NCBI RefSeq assembly: GCF_947500655.1
Contig: NZ_CANMSK010000014.1
Coordinates: 1 to 64,000, forward strand
Length of the DNA stretch: 64,000 bases
Source: an uncultured Psychrosphaera sp.
GTDB taxonomy: Bacteria; Pseudomonadota; Gammaproteobacteria; Enterobacterales; Alteromonadaceae
Direction of reading: 5' to 3'
Position numbers and translations under genes: made by a program. Position 1 is the stretch's first letter, and each line of letters begins with the position of its first letter. Positions 16,980-26,256 of the stretch are shown one piece after another. The notes under the pieces are model-generated. The model was not told where the DNA came from and did not search any database. It saw nothing but the letters and a program-made list of their open reading frames with translations.

Positions 16980-19275
16980 ACATAGGCTTTATGGTTTTGT
17001 TAGTTTTATATTTATCCTTTTATTTATGGGATGGTATGGACAAAAAAACGTAAATTTTGATTCAGACCTTTTGGCTCTGTTGCCAGTAGATGAAAATTCG
17101 AAAGTTGTACAGCAAGCAATATTTGATGATTCAGCAAATAAAGTTTTCTTTTTAATTTCAGAGAATGAAAATCGTTTAGACGATAGTGTTTCAGCTGCAA
17201 AAATGATTATGAGCGAGCTTGAAAGTGCTGAAGTGATCCAATTCCCAGATGATACCAATAGTTTAGACTTGTCTTCGTTTTCCCAATTGTATGCGTCTCA
17301 TCAGTATCATGTTTTATCAAGTACAGTAAAAAAACTGCTGAAAGAAAAACAATATGAAAAACTTGGTGAGCACTTAAGTAAGCAACTGTTTATTCCTGGA
17401 AACCCATTTTTAGCTGACACTATTGAAGTTGATAGTACGTTGTTATTAGCTGATTTATTAAGAACTAAATCTTTACTATTTAAAAGCATAACTAGGTCTA
17501 ACGGTTTTGTTTGGATAGATCATAAATCAAAAAAATATTTATTATTATCAGGTGAAGTATCTAATCAAGTTAATTGGTCAGTGGAGTCATCTGAACAAGT
17601 AAATACGGTTATCTTGGATGTTTTGAGTAAGGTAAATGAACAATACTCTAATCTTAATATTATTAAATCAGGTATATTATTTCATACCGCAGCGGCTAGC
17701 AGTATTGCTAAAAAAGAAATTAGCCGGTTTGGCTCATTATCACTGATTGCATTAGTGTTATTAGTTGTGATTGTGTTTAATGGGGTAAAGCCATTTTTAC
17801 CCGTTAGTATCGTCGTCATTACATCTCTAGTTGCAGGATATGTCGCTTTAGTTAGCACATTTACTTCAGTCCATTTATTAACGTTTGTATTTGCTGTCAG
17901 CTTAATAGGTATTTCAGCCGATTATTGTTTTCATGTTTTATGTAGTAAAGATGAAAATGATAATAAGAAAGAAACAAAAGAAACGTCATTATCACCATCA
18001 ACTAAACGAGCATTGATAACCGGCTTTTTTACTACATTTTTAGGTTATGCAGTGTTGTTGCTCAGCCCTTTAGGTTCAATCGATCAATTAGTTGTTTTTA
18101 TGATGGCAGGTTTAGCTGGGGCATTAATTACAAGTTTATGGTTATTACCTTCTTTATCTTCATTTATAAAAATATCACCATCAAAATATGCATTAAGCTT
18201 TTCTGAAAAGCTAAGTTCGAGATTTGCTAATGGTAAAATATCAAAATTGATCTTAGTTATCAGTATTGTTGGGTTGTGCTTGTTATTATTCGTTGGTGGG
18301 GCTCCTAAATTCAATGACGATATTCGTTTGTTAAATAGCTCACCTCAAATATTACTTAACGATGAAAAAGATTTTAGAACTGTTTTCCAACAACAATGGG
18401 AAAGCCAATTTATTTTAATTAAAGGTTCTTCAGAGCAACAGCTATTAGAGCAGGAATGGGAACTTTCTGAATCATTAACTAATTTAATAACTCAAAATGA
18501 GTTAGTTGATTATCAAGCCGTTAGTCAATGGTTGCCGCCTGTTATAGAGCAAAAGAAAAATGAACAAGAAGTTAGTAATGCATTTATAAATAATGCTTTT
18601 AAATCAACAGTTGCTATGACCTCCGATGATTTTAAGTTTATGCTGAATTTAAATTACTTACACCCTGTTGATTTTTTCTTAACTCCAATAGGAAAAACTA
18701 TTAAGCCACTTTGGTTGGGAGAAGTTGAGGGACAGTTTTATTCAATTGTTCGCTTAGCTGGAATTTCAAATAAAGTTGCGTTGCTAGATACGTTAGAAAA
18801 ATTTGGATTTGCGACATTTTTTGATAAACCAAATGAAGTTTCACAGCAATTAAGTGAGTACCGAAAAAACCTAGTAATTATGTTATTTGTATCTTTGATC
18901 ACTATGTCGGTCTTCTTAGTAGTGAAATATGGTTTAACAAAGGCCAGCTATTCAACTTTTTTATTATCGCTTGCGATAGGATTATCTTTTTTAATTAGCT
19001 TTCAAATACAACAACATTTAAATGTATTTAATATTATTGGTAGTTTATTAACATTAACTTTAGGTATTGATTATGTTGTGTTTTATTTAGAGAAAGGATT
19101 ATGTAAACGAGTTGTTTTAGCAATTAGTTTATCAGCAATATCTACAATTATTACCTTTGGTATGTTAGTTTTTAGTGTTACTCCTGCAGTCTTCAGTTTC
19201 GGTTTAACTGTTTGTGTAGGTATCTGTTTTATCTATTTGTTAGCTCCATTAATTTGTCATTTGAACAAGGAATAA
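16963..19275 (+). CDS. MMPL/RND-family exporter
   Basis: The 770-residue protein has the RND half-exporter layout twice: one N-terminal membrane helix, a large periplasmic loop (about residues 35-260), five helices, then a second helix, loop (about 430-620) and helical bundle. Segments such as LIGISADYCFHVL and LTLGIDYVVFYLEK resemble the helix-4 region of MMPL proteins, with acidic residues that could relay protons. It should lift the aryl polyene lipid out of the inner membrane (ApeM position). The start is TTG at 16963 with AAGGAA upstream; it overlaps the LolA-like gene by 17 bases. Confidence 0.88.
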   Translation: MYWTNKHRLYGFVSFIFILLFMGWYGQKNVNFDSDLLALLPVDENSKVVQQAIFDDSANKVFFLISENENRLDDSVSAAKMIMSELESAEVIQFPDDTNSLDLSSFSQLYASHQYHVLSSTVKKLLKEKQYEKLGEHLSKQLFIPGNPFLADTIEVDSTLLLADLLRTKSLLFKSITRSNGFVWIDHKSKKYLLLSGEVSNQVNWSVESSEQVNTVILDVLSKVNEQYSNLNIIKSGILFHTAAASSIAKKEISRFGSLSLIALVLLVVIVFNGVKPFLPVSIVVITSLVAGYVALVSTFTSVHLLTFVFAVSLIGISADYCFHVLCSKDENDNKKETKETSLSPSTKRALITGFFTTFLGYAVLLLSPLGSIDQLVVFMMAGLAGALITSLWLLPSLSSFIKISPSKYALSFSEKLSSRFANGKISKLILVISIVGLCLLLFVGGAPKFNDDIRLLNSSPQILLNDEKDFRTVFQQQWESQFILIKGSSEQQLLEQEWELSESLTNLITQNELVDYQAVSQWLPPVIEQKKNEQEVSNAFINNAFKSTVAMTSDDFKFMLNLNYLHPVDFFLTPIGKTIKPLWLGEVEGQFYSIVRLAGISNKVALLDTLEKFGFATFFDKPNEVSQQLSEYRKNLVIMLFVSLITMSVFLVVKYGLTKASYSTFLLSLAIGLSFLISFQIQQHLNVFNIIGSLLTLTLGIDYVVFYLEKGLCKRVVLAISLSAISTIITFGMLVFSVTPAVFSFGLTVCVGICFIYLLAPLICHLNKE

Positions 19276-19278
19276 AAT

Positions 19279-20511
19279 ATGTGGGATGTAGTAATAATAG
19301 GAGCTGGGCCATCAGGAGCTTTAGCTAGTAGTTTGTTAGTACAGAAAGGGTACAGTGTTTGTATATATGAAAAAGAGTACTTTCCTCGATTTTCAATTGG
19401 GGAAAGTTTATTACCTCATTGTATGCAATTTATTGAACAAGCGGGCATGTTAGATGCGGTTACAAATGCAGGTTTCCAGTTTAAAAATGGAGCTGCGTTT
19501 CATAAAGAAGGCGAGGATGATGTTACTTTTGACTTCACAGAAAAATTTTCTGAAGGTCCAGGTACGACATTCCAAGTTACACGCGGTACATTTGATAAAA
19601 TATTGGCTGATGAAGCTGAAAAAAGTGGTGTTGAAATTAATTATGGCTCCACCGTTTTATCTTTTGAGACAAATGAAAAAAATGCAGAGTTACAGATTTT
19701 AGACAGTGAAGGCAATACTAAAACGGTTAAAGCTAAAATGGTACTAGATGCCAGTGGTTTTGGTCGAGTTCTACCTAAGTTACTTGATATTGAATCGCCT
19801 TCCGATTTTCCTGTTAGAAGTGCCATATTCAGCCACTTTGATGATGGCATCACAGATGAAAATTTTGACAGAAATAAAATATTAATAACAGTTCATCCAG
19901 AACATAGTGATATTTGGTATTGGTTGATCCCACTAGCTGATGGGATTTCTAGTATTGGTGTTGTGGGTTCGCCAGAAAAAATCAAGATGTCTGAAAGTTC
20001 AGATATGCAGCAGACATTAATTAATTTAATTAATGAAGATAGTCATTTATCAGCATTATTAAGTAACTCTAAAATGGTTCGTGAGGCTCGCCGACTTGAA
20101 GGCTACTCAGCAAATGTTTCTGCGCTATCAGGGGACCGATTTGCGTTACTTGGTAATGCTGGCGAATTTTTAGATCCTGTATTCTCTTCTGGTGTGACTA
20201 TAGCATTACGCTCAGCGACTATGGCTGTCCCTCTGGTTATAAAAACATTAGAGAACAAGAACGTTGATTGGCATGCTGAATATGATGTCCCACTACGTAA
20301 AGGTATTAATGTTTTTAAAACATTTGTCGTTGGTTGGTATGATGGTCGTTTTCAAAACGTTATATTTCATAAAACCCCTGATGGGCAATCTGACATAAAA
20401 GAAATGATCAGCTCTGTTTTGGCCGGATATGCATGGGATGAAAAAAACCCTTTTGTTGCTAACTCTGAGCGTTACTTAAATGTATTAGCTGAAATATGTA
20501 CAGATACTTAA
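19279..20511 (+). CDS. FAD-dependent halogenase-like oxidoreductase
   Basis: The 410-residue flavoprotein starts with the Rossmann motif GAGPSG (residues 8-13). It shows three marks of FADH2-dependent halogenases: FPRFSIGESLLP (35-46) followed by a lysine in GFQFKNGAAF (Lys69), WYWLIP (213-218) matching WxWxIP, and FLDPVFSSG (297-305). It could chlorinate or brominate the aryl ring, recalling brominated xanthomonadins. Alternatively it is a non-halogenating oxidoreductase of the same superfamily. It lies three bases after the exporter gene and overlaps the next. Confidence 0.8.
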   Translation: MWDVVIIGAGPSGALASSLLVQKGYSVCIYEKEYFPRFSIGESLLPHCMQFIEQAGMLDAVTNAGFQFKNGAAFHKEGEDDVTFDFTEKFSEGPGTTFQVTRGTFDKILADEAEKSGVEINYGSTVLSFETNEKNAELQILDSEGNTKTVKAKMVLDASGFGRVLPKLLDIESPSDFPVRSAIFSHFDDGITDENFDRNKILITVHPEHSDIWYWLIPLADGISSIGVVGSPEKIKMSESSDMQQTLINLINEDSHLSALLSNSKMVREARRLEGYSANVSALSGDRFALLGNAGEFLDPVFSSGVTIALRSATMAVPLVIKTLENKNVDWHAEYDVPLRKGINVFKTFVVGWYDGRFQNVIFHKTPDGQSDIKEMISSVLAGYAWDEKNPFVANSERYLNVLAEICTDT

Positions 20512-21098
20512 TTTTTCTTGTATTACTGCTAACAGGTTGTGCATCTGTTATTAAGCCCAACGTCATTGATAATAAATTAGTTTATATTACTGATGGTGTA
20601 CCGTTTCGTCTCAGTATGCCGCCAGCTACTTGGCAAAACCGTTTTTTATTACAACATTTACAAACTCAAGTGAATGGAGAGAAAAAACAGTTATTGTTTA
20701 ATGTAGAAATGCAAGCTGATGGAATAAGTATGGTTGGCTTATCTACATCAGGTCTCGAATTATTTAGCTTAGTCATGTCTGAGACTCAAGACCGCATACA
20801 AGTTAGCCAATTACCTCTGATAGAGTTAGATCCTAAATACGTTTTAGCTGACTTTCAATTAGCGTTTTGGCCTGTTGAGTTACTACGAAAAGAGTTGCCT
20901 AGTTTAACCATAGAGGTTGAAAAATCAGAAGGATCTTTAGTACGAGTGTTCTCTTTAAAACAACTAAAACTAATAACGATTACCTATAGCCCAAATGAAA
21001 AGTATGTTGATGATAAATATGGATATAATTTGTTTTTTGAACACCATATAAGAAACTATCAACTAAGTATTACTACATTAGAGCAGGGGGAGATATGA
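20496..21098 (+). CDS. DUF3261 lipoprotein
   Basis: The product has 200 residues with a lipobox (LVLLLTGCAS) about 15 residues from the start, so it is probably an outer-membrane lipoprotein. The rest (PPATWQNRFLLQHLQTQV, then beta-rich sequence) fits DUF3261, a LolB-reminiscent family found in APE clusters (ApeN position). Together with the LolA-like protein it may receive the pigment lipid at the outer membrane. It overlaps the flavoprotein gene by 16 bases and the KS gene by four. Confidence 0.8.
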   Translation: MYRYLIFLVLLLTGCASVIKPNVIDNKLVYITDGVPFRLSMPPATWQNRFLLQHLQTQVNGEKKQLLFNVEMQADGISMVGLSTSGLELFSLVMSETQDRIQVSQLPLIELDPKYVLADFQLAFWPVELLRKELPSLTIEVEKSEGSLVRVFSLKQLKLITITYSPNEKYVDDKYGYNLFFEHHIRNYQLSITTLEQGEI

Positions 21099-22315
21099 CT
21101 CAGCAGCCACTTGTATTAACTCAGATGGGCATGGTTAACGCCTTAGGAACAAGCTACGAGCAAATTTTTGATAACTTAATGTCAGGTAATACTAATGGTT
21201 TATCTGCTATTAAATATGAAGGTTTGGATGATGTTGTCGTTTTGGGTGAAGTAAAAGGAGAGTTACCTGATTTAAGTGATGCTCCAGCTCGATTCCAAAC
21301 AAGAAATAATCAATTAGCTAAGCTTGCATTAAATCAAATCCAGCCTCAAATTGAGTCTTTGTGTGATACTTTGGGCCGGAATAAAATAGCTGTAATTATT
21401 GGTACTAGTACATCAGGTATTGCTAGTGGGGAAAAGTACTGTAAAGAACTTTCTCTACAAGAGGTGACTTTAAATAAACATCAAGTCGATTCGTCTTTGT
21501 ATGAATATGCGATGCAGGAAATGAACAATCCAGCTGACTTTATAGCTAATGAGTTTGAGCTTACTGGACCTACTTATAGTATTTCAACAGCTTGCTCATC
21601 AAGTGCTAAAGCCTTTGCATCAGCTCGTCGATTAATTTTATCTGGCGTTGTTGACGCTGCTATTGTCGGTGGTGTTGATAGTTTATGTGAATTAACACCT
21701 AGAGGATTTTCGGCTCTAGAGTCGACATCTAGTGTTATTTGTCAGCCATTTAGTCATAACCGTGATGGGATTAATATCGGAGAAGGTGCTTGTTTATTTA
21801 TTTTGCAAAAAGCATCGTCTGGTATCGCATTATTAGGTGTTGGTGAATCGTCAGATGCGCACCATATATCAGCACCTCATCCAGAAGGCGTTGGTGCAAT
21901 ATCAGCAATGTTAAATGCACTAAAAATGGCTAATAAAAAAGTCACAGATGTTGATTACATAAACTTACATGGTACGGCTACTACATTAAACGATCTGATT
22001 GAAGGGAATGTTGTTGCTGAGCTATTTCCAAAACAAACGCCCTGTAGCTCTACAAAGCCTTTAATTGGTCATACATTAGGTGCAGCAGGTGCTATGGAAG
22101 CTGGTTTTTGTTGGATGGCTATGAGCGCTAAAAATACTGAAATGAAATTACCACCTCATTGTTGGGATGGTCAGCATGATCCATTGATACCACAATTACA
22201 GTTTGTAACAACCACTGATAAAATAAAAAAAATGCCTACATTATGTTTAAGTAATTCCTTTGCATTTGGGGGCAGTAATAGCTGTGTCGCTATAGGAGTA
22301 ATTAATAATGATTAA
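21095..22315 (+). CDS. apeO: Beta-ketoacyl synthase (ApeO-like, elongating KS)
   Basis: This is a complete KS of 406 residues with the Cys-His-His triad: Cys167 in STACSSSAKA, a histidine in NLHGTATTLND near 293 and another in KPLIGHTLGAAGA near 329. In the APE type II system this KS works as a heterodimer with the chain-length factor and extends the aryl-polyene chain from malonyl-ACP. It begins at an ATGA overlap with the lipoprotein gene and overlaps the next gene by eight bases. Confidence 0.9.
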   Translation: MTQQPLVLTQMGMVNALGTSYEQIFDNLMSGNTNGLSAIKYEGLDDVVVLGEVKGELPDLSDAPARFQTRNNQLAKLALNQIQPQIESLCDTLGRNKIAVIIGTSTSGIASGEKYCKELSLQEVTLNKHQVDSSLYEYAMQEMNNPADFIANEFELTGPTYSISTACSSSAKAFASARRLILSGVVDAAIVGGVDSLCELTPRGFSALESTSSVICQPFSHNRDGINIGEGACLFILQKASSGIALLGVGESSDAHHISAPHPEGVGAISAMLNALKMANKKVTDVDYINLHGTATTLNDLIEGNVVAELFPKQTPCSSTKPLIGHTLGAAGAMEAGFCWMAMSAKNTEMKLPPHCWDGQHDPLIPQLQFVTTTDKIKKMPTLCLSNSFAFGGSNSCVAIGVINND

Positions 22316-22766
22316 ATTTACAGTAGATGAAGTATTGGCTCACGATGCGCCAATGATTTTGATTGATGAGCTGTTAAGTTATTCTAATACTTCTGCTACT
22401 TGCAAAGTTTTGATAACACCTGAGAAATTATTTTATGACGCGACCGTCGATGGTATTCCATCTTACGTTGGTACTGAGTATATGGCACAAACAATAGCTG
22501 CATATGCTGGAGCAAAAGCGAAAGTGAAGAATAGGCAGCAAGCAATAAAAGTAGGTTTTTTATTGGGCTCTCGTAAATATGCTCCAAGCATATCTACTTT
22601 TAAAAATGGTAGTGAATTAATTGTTACTGCTGAAGAGATAATTGTAGAAGATTCAGGCTTAAGCGTATTTAGTTGTGTTATTAAGATAGATAATGAAATT
22701 ATCGTTGAAGCAAATATCAATGTATTTCAACCTGAAAACCCAAAGACTTTTATTGATAAGCAATAA
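22308..22766 (+). CDS. apeP: ApeP-like 3-hydroxyacyl-ACP dehydratase subunit
   Basis: The 152-residue hotdog protein has HDAPMILIDELLSYS at the N-terminus and YVGTEYMAQTIAAYAGAKA near residue 58, corresponding to the helix that carries the acidic catalytic residue in FabZ-like proteins. It is the counterpart of the short dehydratase at 12323; in characterised APE systems the two dehydratases form a complex. It is part of the KS-DH-KR-KS block at the end of the operon. Confidence 0.85.
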   Translation: MIKFTVDEVLAHDAPMILIDELLSYSNTSATCKVLITPEKLFYDATVDGIPSYVGTEYMAQTIAAYAGAKAKVKNRQQAIKVGFLLGSRKYAPSISTFKNGSELIVTAEEIIVEDSGLSVFSCVIKIDNEIIVEANINVFQPENPKTFIDKQ

Positions 22767-22791
22767 AGCCACTAATTTAGTTGGATTTAAT

Positions 22792-23517
22792 ATGAAAAAA
22801 AGAATTTTGATCACAGGCTCAAGCAAAGGCATAGGCAAATCAGTTGCATTGTTTTTAGCTAATAAAGGGTTTGATATTACGTTACATTGTCGTAGTGATT
22901 TTGCAGCAGCACAGCAAACATTAGACGAGTTGAAAGCGCTTGGTCAAGCAGCCAATGTATTACAGTTTGATATTGCAGATAGAGATATGTGTAAAGATAT
23001 CATCACTAAAGATATTGAAGCTAATGGTGCCTTTTGGGGAGTTATCTGCAACGCGGGAATTACGGCTGATACTGCATTTCCAGCAATGACCGGAGATGAA
23101 TGGGATAACGTTATTCATACCAATCTTGATGGTTTTTATAATGTATTACAACCAGCCGTTATGCCAATGGTAAGTGCAAGAAAAGGTGGCCGAATAATTA
23201 TAATGTCTTCACTGTCAGGTGAAATAGGTAATCGTGGGCAAGTTAATTACAGTGCTTCTAAAGCGGGAGTTATTGGGGCTGCAAAATCTTTAGCATTAGA
23301 GCTAGCGAAAAGAAATATTACAGTGAATTGTGTTGCTCCAGGTTTAATTGATACTGATATGGTAGAAGGATTACCTATTAGTGAAATAAAAAAAATGATC
23401 CCACTTAGACGATTAGGTCGACCAGAGGAAGTTGCTGCTACCGTAGATTTCTTAATGTCCGATGGCGCAGCATATATTACCCGTCAAGTTATCTCTGTAA
23501 ATGGTGGAATTGCATAA
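22792..23517 (+). CDS. apeQ: FabG-type 3-oxoacyl-ACP reductase (ApeQ-like)
   Basis: This SDR ketoreductase has 241 residues from the chosen ATG. The cofactor motif TGSSKGIG, NAGIT, the catalytic serine in MSSLSGE and YSASKAG (Tyr and Lys) are intact. It should reduce the 3-keto group in each polyene round. The frame is open upstream to 22693, inside the previous gene, but MKKRILITGSSKGIG is the natural N-terminus. It overlaps the next KS gene by one base (TAATG). Confidence 0.92.
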   Translation: MKKRILITGSSKGIGKSVALFLANKGFDITLHCRSDFAAAQQTLDELKALGQAANVLQFDIADRDMCKDIITKDIEANGAFWGVICNAGITADTAFPAMTGDEWDNVIHTNLDGFYNVLQPAVMPMVSARKGGRIIIMSSLSGEIGNRGQVNYSASKAGVIGAAKSLALELAKRNITVNCVAPGLIDTDMVEGLPISEIKKMIPLRRLGRPEEVAATVDFLMSDGAAYITRQVISVNGGIA

Positions 23518-24743
23518 TGAAACGAGTTGTTATTACAGGAATGTCGGCAATTACATCGTTGGGTTCTGATTGGGCAACATTTGAAGCTAACCTTAAAAAA
23601 GGTGTTAACGCTGTTAAATACATGCCTGAATGGGAACGTTTTGATGGACTTAATACCCGACTAGCTGCTCCTATCACGGACTTTGTACGACCAAAGCATT
23701 ATAGCCGTAAAGACGTTAGATCTATGGGACGAGTTTCTATAATGGCAACACGTAGTACGGAATTGGCTCTAGAGCAAGCTGGCTTATTAGGTGTCGATGA
23801 ATTATCTGATGGAAGATGTGGTATCGCTTTTGGATCTTCAACGGGATCTACTGAACCATTAGGCGCATTTGGAAATATGATGGAAACAGGTAGTATGCAG
23901 GGAGTCACTGCCACTAGTTACATTCAAATGATGAGCCATACAACAGCCGTTAATATTGGGGTGTTTTTTAAGTTAAAAGGCCGAATTATTACCACGAGTT
24001 CAGCTTGTACTTCAGGTTCGCAAGCCATAGGTTATGCTTTTGAGGCTATTCAGCACGGTAAGCAAAAAATTATGGTAGCGGGTGGGGCGGAAGAGCTTTG
24101 CCCAACAGAAGCTGCTGTTTTTGATACTTTATATGCTGCTAGTGTAAAAAATGACACACCTACACAAACTCCATCACCATATGATCAAACAAGGGATGGA
24201 CTTGTTATAGGAGAGGGCGCTTCTACTATTATTTTAGAAGAGCTAGAACATGCTCAAGCTCGAAATGCTAATATTCTGGCTGAGGTTGTTGCCTTTGGTA
24301 GCAATAGTGATGGGATGCATATTACCCAACCAACATCCGAAACTATGCAAGTCGCAATGGAATTAGCCATGCAAGACGCTGGTATTGAAGCATCTGAAAT
24401 TGGATATGTAAACGGTCATGGTACAGCTACAGATCGCGGAGATATTGCCGAAACGATCGCAACTGAAAAAGTGTTAGGTAAAGATGCAAGTATTAGTTCG
24501 TTAAAGAGTTATCTGGGTCATACATTAGGAGCTTGTGGTGCTATCGAAGCTTGGGCTTCAATAAATATGATGAAAGCCGAGTGGTTTTGTCCAACATTAA
24601 ACTTAAAGCAAATTGACCCTAAGTGTGGTGATTTACATTACATCACAGATGGCGGTATGAAAAAGAAAACAAATTATGTGATGAGTAATAACTTTGCATT
24701 TGGTGGGATAAATACATCTCTGATCTTTAAAGATTGGTCTTAA
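23517..24743 (+). CDS. apeR: Beta-ketoacyl synthase (ApeR-like)
   Basis: This is the second complete KS, 408 residues, with Cys164 in SSACTSGSQAIG, a histidine in NGHGTATDRGD near 299 and one in LKSYLGHTLGACGA near 335. It resembles FabF. In APE biosynthesis a separate KS is implicated in an early or initiating condensation; whether this one initiates cannot be told from sequence. It closes the enzyme block, with only a small lipoprotein gene after it. Confidence 0.9.
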   Translation: MKRVVITGMSAITSLGSDWATFEANLKKGVNAVKYMPEWERFDGLNTRLAAPITDFVRPKHYSRKDVRSMGRVSIMATRSTELALEQAGLLGVDELSDGRCGIAFGSSTGSTEPLGAFGNMMETGSMQGVTATSYIQMMSHTTAVNIGVFFKLKGRIITTSSACTSGSQAIGYAFEAIQHGKQKIMVAGGAEELCPTEAAVFDTLYAASVKNDTPTQTPSPYDQTRDGLVIGEGASTIILEELEHAQARNANILAEVVAFGSNSDGMHITQPTSETMQVAMELAMQDAGIEASEIGYVNGHGTATDRGDIAETIATEKVLGKDASISSLKSYLGHTLGACGAIEAWASINMMKAEWFCPTLNLKQIDPKCGDLHYITDGGMKKKTNYVMSNNFAFGGINTSLIFKDWS

Positions 24744-24759
24744 ATTAAAGGAAAAAAAT

Positions 24760-25146
24760 ATGTTAAAAACATTAAAAGTAGTTCTTTTAGGCTCTGTATT
24801 AGTAATGGTTGGTTGTAAAGCAACACCAATAATGAACGTTACTGATAAAGCAATCGTTGGTGAGCATGAGCTAACCGTTATAGAAAAATCAATAATGAAA
24901 GCAAGCATACGAAAAGGTTGGCAGCCTAAAAAGATATCAGAAGGTGTTATTGAAGCTAAAATAAATGTACGTAATAAGCATTATGCTACGGTGTCGATTT
25001 TATATAGTGAAAAATCTTTTAGTATTAATTATGTAGATAGTAAAGGGCTTGATGTAAAAAGAAATAAAATTCATAAAAGCTATAATCGTTGGATAGCTCA
25101 TTTAACAAAAGAAATAGAGCAAGAAATTTTATTTTCTGATTTATAA
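24760..25146 (+). CDS. Small lipoprotein of unknown function at the end of the aryl polyene operon
   Basis: The product has 128 residues with a lipobox-like signal (VVLLGSVLVMVGCKA). The mature part contains SIMKASIRKGWQPKKISEGV and TVSILYSEKSFSINYVDS, and is basic with a predicted beta hairpin. I do not recognise a named family. It starts 16 bases after the KS with GGA at suitable distance, so it is probably co-transcribed. An outer-membrane accessory role in pigment placement is a guess from context. Confidence 0.7.
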   Translation: MLKTLKVVLLGSVLVMVGCKATPIMNVTDKAIVGEHELTVIEKSIMKASIRKGWQPKKISEGVIEAKINVRNKHYATVSILYSEKSFSINYVDSKGLDVKRNKIHKSYNRWIAHLTKEIEQEILFSDL

Positions 25147-25500
25147 AATTAACTTTAGATGTCGTTTGTATTAATCCCCCAAACTACATCTATCAAAGCT
25201 TTAGATAGCCTATATAGTTGTAAATATCTATATAGGCTAAATTGACCGCTCAAATAGCATTTTAATGATCAATTATTATAAACAGCCTCGCATTTCCCTA
25301 TTTTTAAATTAAATCCTCAAATTAGCCCTACATTAATTATGTTTTTTATGAAATTATAAATAATGGTATTACTTAATCAGCTAGCTGTTTTAGTTTAGAA
25401 AAATTCAAATTTAGCTAAATCAGGTTTTGCTAAATTTTTCTAAATCACCTAGAATACGCGGCAATTTGCACCTCTAGAAAATTCATCGTACGGGAGCTTT
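25147..25500. other. Interval between the aryl polyene operon and pyrH
   Basis: No gene is visible in this 354-base AT-rich stretch. It holds a perfect 12-pair inverted repeat, TAGCCTATATAG (25206-25217) with CTATATAGGCTA (25228-25239), lacking a T tract. A second inverted repeat, AAATTTAGC (25407-25415) with GCTAAATTT (25429-25437), overlaps the pyrH promoter. The first could end or stabilise the operon transcript. Confidence 0.6.
25427..25455 (+). promoter_or_regulatory. Probable sigma-70 promoter of pyrH
   Basis: TTGCTA (25427-25432) and TAGAAT (25450-25455) are spaced by 17 bases and followed by ACGCGGC, a GC-rich discriminator. A dedicated promoter is expected because the pigment cluster separates pyrH from rpsB-tsf. 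Confidence 0.6.
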
Positions 25501-26235
25501 ATGAGCACAAAACCAGTTTACAGACGTATTTTATTAAAACTAAGTGGCGAGGCATTATGTGGAGAAGACGGTTTTGGTATTGATCCAAAAGTGTTGGACC
25601 GAATGGCTCAAGAGATTAAAGAGTTAGTTGAAAAAGACGTACAAGTTGGCGTGGTACTCGGTGGTGGTAATATTTTCCGTGGTGCGCCTCTAGCAGAAGC
25701 TGGAATGAATCGAGTTGTTGGCGACCATATGGGGATGCTAGCAACGGTTATGAATGGACTTGCAATGCGAGATGCACTTCATAGAGCACATGTTAACGCT
25801 AGATTAATGTCAGCGATTCCATTAAAAGGTGTTTGTGACGATTATTCTTGGGCTGAAGGCATTAGTTTACTGAAAAGTGGACGTGTTGTTATCTTCTCAG
25901 CGGGAACAGGAAATCCATTTTTCACTACCGACTCTGCTGCCTGTTTACGTGGTATCGAAATTGAAGCTGATGTTATTTTAAAAGCCACTAAAGTTGATGG
26001 CATCTACTCAGATGATCCAGTTAAGAATCCTGATGCTGAATTATACCGTCATCTTTCTTATGATGAAGTTATCGAAAAAGAATTAAAAGTTATGGATTTA
26101 GCTGCGTTTACTCTAGCGCGTGACCATAACACTCCAATCTGTGTTTTTAATATGAATAAACCTGGTGCACTTAAGCGTGTCATCTTAGGCGAAGACGAAG
26201 GCACGATTGTATCTACTAAAGCAAAACCAGAATAA
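25501..26235 (+). CDS. pyrH: Uridylate kinase (UMP kinase)
   Basis: PyrH phosphorylates UMP to UDP and belongs to the amino acid kinase fold. The 244 residues include the N-terminal KLSGEAL, the glycine-rich [11 protein letters not shown], and [18 protein letters not shown] that binds UMP. GGGAG precedes the ATG. It starts the pyrH-frr-uppS-cdsA-dxr-rseP-bamA-skp series and normally follows tsf directly. Confidence 0.97.
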   Translation: MSTKPVYRRILLKLSGEALCGEDGFGIDPKVLDRMAQEIKELVEKDVQVGVVLGGGNIFRGAPLAEAGMNRVVGDHMGMLATVMNGLAMRDALHRAHVNARLMSAIPLKGVCDDYSWAEGISLLKSGRVVIFSAGTGNPFFTTDSAACLRGIEIEADVILKATKVDGIYSDDPVKNPDAELYRHLSYDEVIEKELKVMDLAAFTLARDHNTPICVFNMNKPGALKRVILGEDEGTIVSTKAKPE

Positions 26236-26256
26236 ATAATATTAAGGAATTCAATC

